Source of the DNA: an uncultured Flavobacteriales bacterium
GTDB lineage: Bacteria > Bacteroidota > Bacteroidia > Flavobacteriales > Schleiferiaceae
Reading direction: 5' to 3'
DNA: 17,998 nucleotides
Assembly (NCBI GenBank): GCA_903821715.1
Contig: CAIJMB010000159.1
Location: forward strand, 1-17,998
This document shows, in pieces, positions 8,894 through 16,057 of the stretch; positions within the stretch are counted from its first letter, which is position 1, and the number at the start of each line of letters is the position of its first letter. The translations under genes were made by a program, and so were the position numbers. The notes under the pieces are model-generated. The model saw only the letters and a program-made list of their open reading frames with translations. It was not told where the DNA came from and searched no databases.

Positions 8894-8922
8894 AAAATTT
8901 AAAACGGCCGTGTGGGCAAAAA
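8894..8922 (-). promoter_or_regulatory. Possible fabD promoter
   Basis: Read on the minus strand, the 35-nt gap before fabD holds TTTTTG (8922-8917) and then TAAATTTT (8901-8894), one base off the Bacteroidota -7 consensus TAnnTTTG. The spacing between the two elements is 15 nt, shorter than the roughly 17-23 nt usually seen, so this is only a candidate. Confidence 0.2.
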
Positions 8923-8924
8923 GG

Positions 8925-9338
8925 TTACTCCCCGTAGTACTCTACGGCGTTGTTTTCAGTTTCGACCACTCGGACGCAGTGCAGCTGTGCCCCGAACTGG
9001 GCGATGGGCTCGGCGAGTTGCTTCCAGATTTCGATCGAAAGATTTTCTGTCGACGGAAGAATTCCGAGCATAAACGTCGTGTCGTGATTGAGGTGCTTGT
9101 GGTCCAGTGGATCGATCACATACTTCATTATCAGGGCCTTGAGGTCGACCAAATTCATGACAAATCCTGTTTGGGGATTGACCTGGCCTTTGACGGTAAC
9201 CCAAACTTCGAAATTGTGTCCGTGCCCGTAGTTCCATGAGCACTTGCCAAAAAGACGCTCGTTCTCTTCAGTGCTGAGCGCATCGTTGTACAGGCGGTGA
9301 GCCGCACTGAACACCTCTCGGCGTTGAATGTACACCAT
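8925..9338 (-). CDS. 6-pyruvoyl-tetrahydropterin synthase / 6-carboxytetrahydropterin synthase family protein
   Basis: A 137-residue T-fold enzyme acting on dihydroneopterin triphosphate, in either queuosine-precursor (QueD) or tetrahydropterin (PTPS) synthesis. Zinc ligands are H14 (FSAAHRL) and H39 and H41 (GHGH). The catalytic Cys is C33, the Asp-His pair D79/H80 lies in PLDHKHL, and the pterin-anchoring Glu is probably E126 in VVETENN. The Cys is separated from HGH by five residues (CSWNYGHGH), as I recall for animal PTPS (CNNPNGHGH), whereas E. coli QueD has three (CGRLHGH). Segments such as TGFVMNLVDLK and LDHKHLN also look PTPS-like. The automatic label QueD is therefore uncertain. It follows the small lipoprotein gene by 3 nt in the same direction. 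Confidence 0.88.
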   Translation of the reverse strand: MVYIQRREVFSAAHRLYNDALSTEENERLFGKCSWNYGHGHNFEVWVTVKGQVNPQTGFVMNLVDLKALIMKYVIDPLDHKHLNHDTTFMLGILPSTENLSIEIWKQLAEPIAQFGAQLHCVRVVETENNAVEYYGE

Positions 9339-9341
9339 GGC

Positions 9342-9701
9342 TTACTTGGCTTTGACCAACTTGGTCTTCAGGGGCTTGCCTGGTGCGGTGCGAAAGGTGA
9401 CCTGTGCCGAGGTAGCATCTTTAGGACCTGGAACGGTCACGCGAAGGGCGGACTCGCCTTTGGTTCCGAGGACGACTTCGTTGCGCTCTGCGTACTTCAC
9501 TTGAAAGGCAGGGCTCGTCCAGGTTCCGCTCGATTCAACTTGAATGGCTTGAATGCTGAGCTGCTGCTGGACGGGTTTGCGCACTGAAATGACAGTTCCT
9601 TGGGTGTCGGTTCCGAGACTAAATTTCGGCGAACCGCAGCTGACAATGAGGATGCTGAGTCCGGCGAGGACTCCGATTCGAATGGGGCGAAGTACGTTCA
9701 T
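9342..9701 (-). CDS. Small hypothetical lipoprotein
   Basis: A 119-residue protein with an N-terminal lipoprotein signal: MNVLRPIRIG, a hydrophobic stretch, then the lipobox LIVSC with the lipidated Cys at 22. The mature part of about 97 residues is predicted to be mostly beta-strand, has no Cys, and is basic towards its end (KPLKTKLVKAK). I recognise no family. It lies 18 nt after the Gly-rich TPM gene and 3 nt before the pterin-synthase gene, so it is very likely co-transcribed with both. Location is inferred to be the periplasmic face of the inner or outer membrane; function is unknown. Confidence 0.7.
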   Translation of the reverse strand: MNVLRPIRIGVLAGLSILIVSCGSPKFSLGTDTQGTVISVRKPVQQQLSIQAIQVESSGTWTSPAFQVKYAERNEVVLGTKGESALRVTVPGPKDATSAQVTFRTAPGKPLKTKLVKAK

Positions 9702-9719
9702 GAGGGCAAAGGTCGCAAA

Positions 9720-10451
9720 TTACCACGAACCGCTGGCGCCGCCGCCACCGAAACTTCCGCCGCCAAAACCACCGAAACTTCCGCCGCCAAAGCCACCACT
9801 ACCGCGACCGCCCAAACCTCCGCCGACCGGGAATCCCCCCATCGGGCCGTACCACATGCCTCGGTGGCCTCCGCTGCCACCACCTCCGCGCTTCGCGAGC
9901 GCGACGAGGATGAGTACGCCAATGGCAATCAATCCAAACGGAAACTTGCGCTCTTTGGTGGATTCGACCGCGACAAACTGACCGGAGAGCATTTGTGCCA
10001 CTTGGGTTGCCACGGCTTCAATACCGGCAGCGTAGGCTTGCTCGCGAAAGGCGGGCTTAAGTACGTTTTCGATGAGCAGGTGGCTCTCAAGGTCGGTTAC
10101 CGTGGCCTCAAGACCGCGCCCAACTTGGATCGCCATCTTTCGATCTTCAAGTGCAATGAGCACGAGCATACCATTGTCCGTTTCGGCTTGGCCGATCCCC
10201 CAGGCTTCTCCTGTTTGTGCGGCCACGAAATTGAGGTCATCATTTACGCGATCGACAAAGAGTACGGCAATTTGTGTCGAGGTCGAATCGTTGATGGCTT
10301 TCAGCACCGCTTCGATACGGGCCTCTTCGGCAGCATCAAGTACCGGGGCAGTATTGCGCCAAACTACGAGCCCCTCCGAAGTACTGGGCTTATCCCAGGG
10401 TTGGGCCTTGAGGCTAAAGGCTGCGAGTGCAAAAAGTAGAAGCAGTCTCAT
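9720..10451 (-). CDS. TPM domain protein with signal peptide, one membrane helix and Gly-rich tail (YgcG-like)
   Basis: A 243-residue envelope protein. Residues 1-16 are a signal peptide ending in KAQ. A TPM (DUF477) domain covers about residues 28-155, with family-typical WRNTAPVLD, IAVLFVDRV, WGIGQAETDNGMLVLIAL and KMAIQVGRGLE. A single membrane helix lies at 171-187. The last 55 residues are almost pure Gly with Ser, Phe and Arg (GGGSFGGFGGGSFGG), as in YgcG proteins. The domain is therefore periplasmic and the Gly-rich tail cytoplasmic if the signal peptide is cleaved. Its ATG overlaps the stop of the next TPM gene (ATGA). TPM proteins commonly sit beside LemA. The biochemical role is unsettled; photosystem repair in plants is the best-known case. 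Confidence 0.88.
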   Translation of the reverse strand: MRLLLLFALAAFSLKAQPWDKPSTSEGLVVWRNTAPVLDAAEEARIEAVLKAINDSTSTQIAVLFVDRVNDDLNFVAAQTGEAWGIGQAETDNGMLVLIALEDRKMAIQVGRGLEATVTDLESHLLIENVLKPAFREQAYAAGIEAVATQVAQMLSGQFVAVESTKERKFPFGLIAIGVLILVALAKRGGGGSGGHRGMWYGPMGGFPVGGGLGGRGSGGFGGGSFGGFGGGSFGGGGASGSW

Positions 10452-10873
10452 CCTCTAGAAACGTCGTTACTCAGTTCATCACGGTCGCTGCGGCCTTGGT
10501 GCGGAAAATGTTCGGCCAGCGCCCGACCTGCCTCGGCGATTCCAAGTTCAAGGGCTTCGATCCAACGGCCTTCTTTGAGTTCAGGCACCATGTGGTCCCG
10601 AATTCCCTCCCAAAAGGACTGACCAACCTTAGCGTGTATACCCGCATCGCCTACAACCGCGAACTTGTGGCTTTCAAGAGCAATAAAAAAAAGAATCCCG
10701 TTGCGCTCCGCGGTCCGGTGCATCCCAAGTTTATGAAACTGCTTTTGAGCGTCCCGTAGCGGATTACCCGAACAGGTATCGTTGAGATGCACCCGTACTT
10801 CGCCTGAAGTCACGAGTTCTGCAGCCTCAATGGCGGCGATAATTCGCTGCTCCTGTTGGGATTCGACCTTCAT
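10448..10873 (-). CDS. Second TPM domain protein, soluble
   Basis: A 141-residue protein with a TPM (DUF477) domain over most of its length: TSGEVRVHLNDTC, ERNGILFFIALESHKFAVVGDAGIHAK and VGQSFWEGIRDHM. Unlike its neighbour it has no signal peptide, membrane helix or Gly-rich tail, so it should be cytoplasmic. It starts in a TAATG overlap with the lemA stop and ends in an ATGA overlap with the next TPM gene, so translation of the three is likely coupled. Paired TPM genes of different topology after lemA are, from memory, a conserved arrangement in Flavobacteriia. Function not known. Confidence 0.88.
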   Translation of the reverse strand: MKVESQQEQRIIAAIEAAELVTSGEVRVHLNDTCSGNPLRDAQKQFHKLGMHRTAERNGILFFIALESHKFAVVGDAGIHAKVGQSFWEGIRDHMVPELKEGRWIEALELGIAEAGRALAEHFPHQGRSDRDELSNDVSRG

Positions 10874-11466
10874 TATTCGAAGCTCACTTCTGGGGCATCC
10901 TGGGCCTCAGCTTCGGCTTCAAAGTAGCCGCGGGCATCAAATCCGCCTACCGCAGCGATCAGTGATGTAGGAATGCGTTTCACCGAAGAATTATAGGTCC
11001 GAACTTGCTCGTTAAAGCGGTCGCGCTCGACATTGATGCGGTTTTCAGTTCCTTCAAGCTGCGACTGTAGAGCTAAGAAGTTTTGATTGGCTTTGAGGTC
11101 AGGGTAACGCTCCACAGAAACGAGTAGGCGACTAAGGGCCCCCTTGAGTTCACCTTGAGCTTTTTGGAATTCTGCTACTTTTTCTGGTGTGAGGTTGTCT
11201 GCGCTGATTTGAACAGATGTGGCTTTCGAGCGTGCCTCAATGACATCAGTTAACGTTGACTGTTCAAAGTCAGCATAGCCTTTTACCGTCGACACCAAAT
11301 TGGGAATGAGGTCTGCGCGACGTTGGTAGGCAGACTGCACATTAGCCCATTGGCTTTCGGTGCTCTCACTGAGCCCGACAAGTCGGTTGTATGCTCCAAT
11401 ACCCCACAGAAGAATGAGGACAAAGCCGCCGAGGACTGAAAGAAGAATGATCGTAGAACGGTTCAT
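10873..11466 (-). CDS. LemA family protein
   Basis: A 197-residue membrane-anchored protein. Residues 5-27 form a single N-terminal helix (no cleavage site evident), followed by the typical LemA helical domain: YNRLVGLSE, QWANVQSAYQRRADLIPNL, STVKGYADFE, RYPDLKANQNFLALQSQLEG, NRINVERDRFNE and VRTYNSSVKRIPTSL. The C-terminus is acidic. LemA proteins are helical-bundle envelope proteins of unknown function that often accompany TPM-domain genes, as here. The ATG overlaps the merR stop (ATGA) and the stop overlaps the TPM start (TAATG). Confidence 0.93.
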   Translation of the reverse strand: MNRSTIILLSVLGGFVLILLWGIGAYNRLVGLSESTESQWANVQSAYQRRADLIPNLVSTVKGYADFEQSTLTDVIEARSKATSVQISADNLTPEKVAEFQKAQGELKGALSRLLVSVERYPDLKANQNFLALQSQLEGTENRINVERDRFNEQVRTYNSSVKRIPTSLIAAVGGFDARGYFEAEAEAQDAPEVSFE

Positions 11467-11804
11467 GGTAAAGTTTTAATCGTTTTTGCCAATTGGTCGA
11501 GTTCGGCTTTCACGTTCTGCAAACGCCGTACCAAGTCCTCGGTATTTAAACTGTCTTCGGGAGCATGCTTGAGTTTTTGGCGAGCCCCCTCCAAAGTGAA
11601 TCCCTTTTCTTTGACCAAAAAGTGAATTTTTCGAAGCAGTTCCATGTCTTTTGAACTGTACTTCCGTGCGCCGGATTCTGATTTTTTCGGCTGTAACTCG
11701 GGAAACTCTTTTTCCCAAAACCTCAATGCCGACGTATTGAGCTCAAATAGGGCGGCAGCTTCGCCGATGCTGTAGTAGCGCTTGGTGAATTCTGTCGGAA
11801 TCAT
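11463..11804 (-). CDS. MerR-family transcriptional regulator
   Basis: A 113-residue DNA-binding protein. An N-terminal MerR winged-helix domain covers about residues 9-78 (YYSIGEAAALFELNTSALRFW, then PKKSESGARKYSSKDMELL and LVKEKGFTLEGARQKL), followed by a short amphipathic helix (89-110) suited for dimerisation. There is no Cys-containing effector domain, so it is not a metal sensor of the classical type; the ligand is unknown. It lies between the M23 peptidase gene (TAATG overlap at its start) and lemA (ATGA overlap at its end), so it may regulate this envelope operon; that is inference. Confidence 0.9.
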   Translation of the reverse strand: MIPTEFTKRYYSIGEAAALFELNTSALRFWEKEFPELQPKKSESGARKYSSKDMELLRKIHFLVKEKGFTLEGARQKLKHAPEDSLNTEDLVRRLQNVKAELDQLAKTIKTLP

Positions 11805-12781
11805 TAGTCGAACGATTGGTTGTTGGCAGCGGCTTGTGCGAGCAGTTTATTGTACTCAGAAGGGGTCAAGTCGTTGAAAAAGAAGTTGATGGGATTCACA
11901 CGACGCCCTCGGTAGATGACTTCGTAGTGCAGGTGCGGCCCGGTGGATTTGCCGGTATTCCCGATGTAGCCAATGAGGTCACCGCGCTTGACCCGTTGAC
12001 CTTGGCGACGAACGACCCGGCTCATGTGAGCATAGAGCGTGTGGTATCCGTAGCCGTGGCTAATGGTCAGGTGCTTACCATATCCCCGTCCACCGTAAAG
12101 TTCGTTCGAAGCGATGACGCCGTCTGCTGTTGCATAGATCGGTGTGCCCTGCTTGGCTGAGAAGTCAACACCTTGGTGCAGTTTGCTGACCTTGAAGATG
12201 GGATCGATGCGGTAGCCAAATCCCGATGAAAAGCGAATGCTCGGTTGGACTTTGACGGGTCGAATGGCGGGTAGGGCCTTGAGGATTTCACCCTTGCGTT
12301 GGGCGAGGTCTGCAACCTCATCAAGGCTTGCTGAATGGACGGCGAGGCGTTTTTTGAGATCGTCCACTTTGCGAAGACTCCGTTCAAGTAGGGTCTCGTT
12401 CGAAAGTCCGCGAATTTTCTCGTAGCGGTCGGCATCCAGAGGGAGTCCGCCTTGACGCACCCAGGACGCGGGGGGCTCTGATTCCAAAATAACGCGGTAG
12501 ACCTCGTTGTCGCGACGCTCCAGTTCTGCAGCTACTGCGCCGAGTTCTTGGATCTGCTCCTCGAGTTCGCGGTAGGTTTCTTCAGAGATTTCAAGTTGGC
12601 GCTTCAGGGCTTTTTCTTCAGGAGAATCGACAAAGTACTGGATTCCGAAAAAGAAAATCAGCCCCATGAGCATCGATCCGAGTAGAAACAAAGAGGTATC
12701 CCTAAGCAAGTGCTTCCAAGTGCGCTCGACCTTGTGGTAGGCGAGGGTCAATGGGTCGTAGATGTACTTAGCGCGGCGCAT
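11804..12781 (-). CDS. M23 (LytM-type) peptidoglycan endopeptidase, membrane-anchored
   Basis: A 325-residue envelope metallopeptidase. A cytoplasmic N-terminus is followed by a membrane helix at about 31-49, a coiled coil at about 53-93 (rich in Glu/Leu/Arg), a linker, and a C-terminal M23 domain at about 185-300. Zinc and catalytic residues are visible: H202 and D206 (LHQGVDFS), H252 (TLYAHMSR), and H283/H285 in GPHLHYEV; the cross-wall motif GNTGKSTGPHLHYEV is complete. It should cut peptide cross-links in peptidoglycan, or activate an amidase. The start at 12781 is chosen because the frame upstream runs into alaS coding sequence and the membrane anchor begins shortly after. It is the first gene of the merR-lemA-TPM operon, divergent from alaS. 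Confidence 0.9.
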   Translation of the reverse strand: MRRAKYIYDPLTLAYHKVERTWKHLLRDTSLFLLGSMLMGLIFFFGIQYFVDSPEEKALKRQLEISEETYRELEEQIQELGAVAAELERRDNEVYRVILESEPPASWVRQGGLPLDADRYEKIRGLSNETLLERSLRKVDDLKKRLAVHSASLDEVADLAQRKGEILKALPAIRPVKVQPSIRFSSGFGYRIDPIFKVSKLHQGVDFSAKQGTPIYATADGVIASNELYGGRGYGKHLTISHGYGYHTLYAHMSRVVRRQGQRVKRGDLIGYIGNTGKSTGPHLHYEVIYRGRRVNPINFFFNDLTPSEYNKLLAQAAANNQSFD

Positions 12782-12803
12782 ACTTTTGTATCCTTCAAAA
12801 GTA
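12781..12803. promoter_or_regulatory. Perfect inverted repeat with candidate -7 boxes between the M23 gene and alaS
   Basis: TACTTTTG (12781-12788) and CAAAAGTA (12796-12803) form a perfect 8-bp inverted repeat around a 7-bp spacer, TATCCTT. On each strand the arm reads TACTTTTG, an exact match to the Bacteroidota -7 consensus TAnnTTTG. The minus-strand copy (12803-12796) could serve the M23 operon, whose start codon is 15 bases further on; the plus-strand copy could serve alaS. TATCCTTC (12789-12796, +) is a third candidate. No good -33 elements are seen. The symmetry could equally be an operator. Confidence 0.35.
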
Positions 12804-12818
12804 GGCAAAACCACCCGC

Positions 12819-15419
12819 ATGAATCCGACTGAACTCCGCCAAGCATATTTAGACTTTTTTGCGTCCAAGGGCCACGTGATTGTGCCGTCGGCTCCGCTGG
12901 TGATTAAAGACGACCCTACCCTGATGTTTACCAACGCGGGAATGAATCCGTTTAAAGACGTGTTCATTGGCGTCAAGCCGGTCGAGCATGCGCGGATTGC
13001 CGACAGCCAAAAGTGCTTGCGCGTAAGTGGTAAGCACAACGATCTTGAAGAGGTAGGTATTGACACCTACCACCACACCCTTTTTGAAATGCTGGGAAAC
13101 TGGTCGTTTGGTGACTACTTCAAGCAAGAGGCTATTGACTGGGCTTGGGAGTTTCTAACGCAAGTATGCAAACTTGAAAAAGACCGTCTTTACGTGACCG
13201 TGTTTGGTGGTGACCAAGGTGACGGTTTGGAATCCGATGAAGAGGCTAAAGGCATGTGGTTAAAGCACATCGCCCCCGACCGAATCTTGTACGGAAGCAA
13301 AAAGGACAATTTCTGGGAGATGGGGGATACCGGTCCATGTGGACCCTGTTCCGAAATTCACGTAGATCTGCGCGGCGCAGCAGAGCGGGCTGCCATAGAT
13401 GGGGCGATTCTAGTCAACAACGACGACCCCCAGGTGATTGAGATTTGGAACCTCGTATTCATGCAGTTCGAGCGCAAGGCCAATGGGTCGCTAGTGGAGC
13501 TTCCTGCCCAGCACGTGGATACGGGTATGGGCTTTGAGCGCCTTGCCCGCGCCGTGGTGGGGGCTTCGTCCAACTACGATACCGAGGTGTTCAAGCCTTA
13601 CTTGCGTCGCCTTGAGGCGTTGAGCGGCCTGAGCTACGGTTCCAACGAGCGCACAGACATTGCCATGCGCGTGGCTTCGGACCACATCCGTGCAGTGGCC
13701 TTTGCCATTGCCGACGGCCAAATGCCTGCCTCGAACGGAGCCGGCTACGTCATTCGCCGCATTCTACGCCGCGCGATTCGCTACGGCTACTCCACACTCG
13801 GATTCCGCGAGCCATTTATGGCGGAATTGGTGGATGTGATGGTGCACACCATGGGTTCTGCATATCCTGAACTGCCGGCGCGCGCCGACTTTATTCGCCA
13901 AGTAATTCGCGAAGAAGAGCTTGCGTTCTTGCGTACCCTCGAATCGGGTCTCAAGCGCCTTGATATTGCTCTGGCCGATTCGGACGTGCTGTCCGGTGAG
14001 CGCGCCTTTGAACTCTACGATACGTTCGGATTCCCACTTGACTTGACGTCGCTCATTTGCCGCGAGCAGGGCAAAAGTGTCGACGAAAAGGGTTTTGCCC
14101 TCGCGATGGAGGCCCAAAAGACCCGTTCGCGCCAAGCTTCTGCCCAAAAAGTGGGTGACTGGACGATTTGTTTTGAGGGTCCTGCCGACCGATTTGTCGG
14201 ATACGATCAGTTAGAGGCCACGGGACAGCTTTTGCGCTACCGCAGCGTCGAAACGGCCAAGGGCCCTGTCGTTCAAGCCTGCTTTGAGCCCACGCCGTTC
14301 TACCCCGAGGGGGGAGGTCAAGTCGGCGATCAGGGTTGGGTTGAATTTGGTGGTGAGCGCATTGAGGTGCTCGCAACCACCAAAGAAACAGGTATGATTT
14401 TGCATACGTTGGCAGCAGCTCCGGCAGCGTGGACTTCTGAAGTTCGCCTGGTCGTTGACGTGGAGCGCCGCTCGTCTTCGGCCCAAAACCACAGTGCGAC
14501 GCACTTGCTGCACCACGCGCTTCGTGCGGTACTCGGAACCCACGTGGAGCAGCGCGGTTCACTGGTTTCGCCCGAGACCTTGCGCTTTGACTTTAGCCAT
14601 TTTCAAAAAGTTTCGCCCGAAGAAATGGAGGCTATTGAAGGCCACGTTGCGGCCGCAATTCGCGCCAACCAGCCCCTAGTCGAGCGCCGCTCAGTTCCCA
14701 TTGAAGAGGCCAAAGCCCTCGGGGCGATGGCCTTGTTTGGCGAGAAGTACGGTGACGCCGTGCGCGTCATTCAGTTCGGCGAATCCATTGAGCTATGTGG
14801 CGGAACCCACGTGGCCGCAACGGGCGTGCTATCGCCCTTTGTGCTCGTTTCTGAATCGAGTGTGGCCGCTGGAATTCGCCGTATCGAAGCGCTGTCAGGG
14901 GCGTCGGCAGAGGCCTACCTCAAAGCGATTCGCCGCCAATGGCTCGATGTTATCGATGAAGCCAAGAACGCTAACCCAGTTGGGGTCATACAAGAGCTTC
15001 GGACCCAAGTAGCCGAAATCAAGAAGAAGTTCGATGGAATTCAGCGCGCACAAGCCGCCGACGCTCAAGGTGATTTGATTCACGAAGCGGTCGCGCATGC
15101 CGGACTCCGGTGGATTGCAGCGCAGCTTCCGCTTGGAGCCGCTGCCGCAAAAGATCTCGTGTTTGCACTGACCCAAGAGCACCCCGACCTCGTCGTGCTC
15201 ATTGCCATTGAAGACGACGGCAAAGCGCAAGCCCACCTCGGTGCTGGAACCCAAGCCCTCAGCCATGTGCACGCCGGCAATTGGGTCCGCGAGCTGGGAA
15301 GCCACATTCAAGGCGGTGGTGGCGGCCAAGCTTTTTACGCATCAGCAGGTGGGAAAAACCCGGCTGGAATTCCGAACTTAATCCTCGCATTTACTGAGAA
15401 ATGGAAAAATTTGTCCTAA
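12819..15419 (+). CDS. alaS: Alanine--tRNA ligase
   Basis: An 866-residue class II tRNA synthetase that charges tRNA-Ala. The catalytic core is at residues 1-450 (MFTNAGMNPFKDVF, HHTLFEMLGNWSFGDYF, GPCGPCSEIH). The editing domain carries the zinc-binding HSATH (H558, H562) and CGGTH (C660, H664) motifs. After a helical linker comes a C-Ala/DHHA1 domain ending with GGGGGQAFYASAGGKNP. The start at 12819 gives the conserved N-terminus NPTELRQAYLDFFASKGH; an upstream in-frame ATG at 12762 would add 19 residues with no family similarity and overlap the divergent M23 gene. Its last 19 bases overlap the start of the next gene. Confidence 0.97.
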   Translation: MNPTELRQAYLDFFASKGHVIVPSAPLVIKDDPTLMFTNAGMNPFKDVFIGVKPVEHARIADSQKCLRVSGKHNDLEEVGIDTYHHTLFEMLGNWSFGDYFKQEAIDWAWEFLTQVCKLEKDRLYVTVFGGDQGDGLESDEEAKGMWLKHIAPDRILYGSKKDNFWEMGDTGPCGPCSEIHVDLRGAAERAAIDGAILVNNDDPQVIEIWNLVFMQFERKANGSLVELPAQHVDTGMGFERLARAVVGASSNYDTEVFKPYLRRLEALSGLSYGSNERTDIAMRVASDHIRAVAFAIADGQMPASNGAGYVIRRILRRAIRYGYSTLGFREPFMAELVDVMVHTMGSAYPELPARADFIRQVIREEELAFLRTLESGLKRLDIALADSDVLSGERAFELYDTFGFPLDLTSLICREQGKSVDEKGFALAMEAQKTRSRQASAQKVGDWTICFEGPADRFVGYDQLEATGQLLRYRSVETAKGPVVQACFEPTPFYPEGGGQVGDQGWVEFGGERIEVLATTKETGMILHTLAAAPAAWTSEVRLVVDVERRSSSAQNHSATHLLHHALRAVLGTHVEQRGSLVSPETLRFDFSHFQKVSPEEMEAIEGHVAAAIRANQPLVERRSVPIEEAKALGAMALFGEKYGDAVRVIQFGESIELCGGTHVAATGVLSPFVLVSESSVAAGIRRIEALSGASAEAYLKAIRRQWLDVIDEAKNANPVGVIQELRTQVAEIKKKFDGIQRAQAADAQGDLIHEAVAHAGLRWIAAQLPLGAAAAKDLVFALTQEHPDLVVLIAIEDDGKAQAHLGAGTQALSHVHAGNWVRELGSHIQGGGGGQAFYASAGGKNPAGIPNLILAFTEKWKNLS

Positions 15420-16057
15420 AAATCACCACGGCCTTGGCGGTACTTGCCGTAGCCGTTCCGATGCGTGCCCAAGTGTACTACACCGATAGCGATGTCCGCG
15501 ACCGCACGGTTTCGATTGCCCCATTCATTCAGGCCAATACGGTGTTTCGCCGCGCTGCGGCTGAGGTGGTGGGTGAGCAACCTGAGGTCACCGACGTATT
15601 TCGCGGTGGGTTTGGCGGAGCCTATGGCCTCTCAGTCAATGCCCACGTGAAGCCGTTTCGACTCGGATTCGATGCGGCACAAAGTAATTTCAGCTACCGT
15701 CAAGGGGTGGACCGCGACAACCTCTTGCGCACCAAGAGTCACTACCTCATGCTCCGTGGACGCATAGGTTTTGCCACTCAAATGAACGACGAGACGACAT
15801 TGGAAGTATGGGTTCCTTTGGCCTATCGTATGCTGCAATCAGTGGAGCGAGATGGAGCCTCTGGTAATGTTTCGGAAAGTATGACTTCGGCCGGCATCGA
15901 GATAGGCTCGTCGATCAAGCTGAGCGAACATTGGGGTTGGTTTGGCTTAGTGGGCCTCGACAATGCCTTTGGTGAATTCGAAGCGACCCCCACTACAGCC
16001 TATCGGGAATACCCATTGTGGGTAACCTTGTCGACCGGAGTGCGCTACGCACTCTGA
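15401..16057 (+). CDS. Hypothetical exported protein, possible outer-membrane beta-barrel
   Basis: A 218-residue protein beginning inside the end of alaS (19-nt overlap, other frame). The start is supported by a good signal peptide, MEKFVLKITTALAVLAVAVP, ending MRAQ, with cleavage after AQ as is common in Bacteroidota. The mature part shows alternating hydrophobic/polar strands with many aromatic residues (RLGFDAAQSNFSYR, HYLMLRGRIGFATQ, LEVWVPLAYRM, GIEIGSSIKL, WGWFGLVGLDNAFG) and ends LSTGVRYAL, a pattern fitting a small beta-barrel. I recognise no specific family. It can only be read with alaS, so its expression should depend on alaS transcription unless a promoter lies inside that gene. 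Its 3' end overlaps the corrected murF end by 13 nt. Confidence 0.75.
   Translation: MEKFVLKITTALAVLAVAVPMRAQVYYTDSDVRDRTVSIAPFIQANTVFRRAAAEVVGEQPEVTDVFRGGFGGAYGLSVNAHVKPFRLGFDAAQSNFSYRQGVDRDNLLRTKSHYLMLRGRIGFATQMNDETTLEVWVPLAYRMLQSVERDGASGNVSESMTSAGIEIGSSIKLSEHWGWFGLVGLDNAFGEFEATPTTAYREYPLWVTLSTGVRYAL

Noticed and set aside
9600..10439. 279-codon plus-strand open frame with Ala/Thr-rich N-terminal part
   Set aside because: It is the antisense image of the Gly-rich TPM gene; the repetitive composition comes from GGN codons read backwards.
12782..13066. Longer start of the M23 peptidase at 13066
   Set aside because: It would run antisense through the highly conserved start of alaS; the ATG at 12781 gives a normal anchor-plus-coiled-coil protein.
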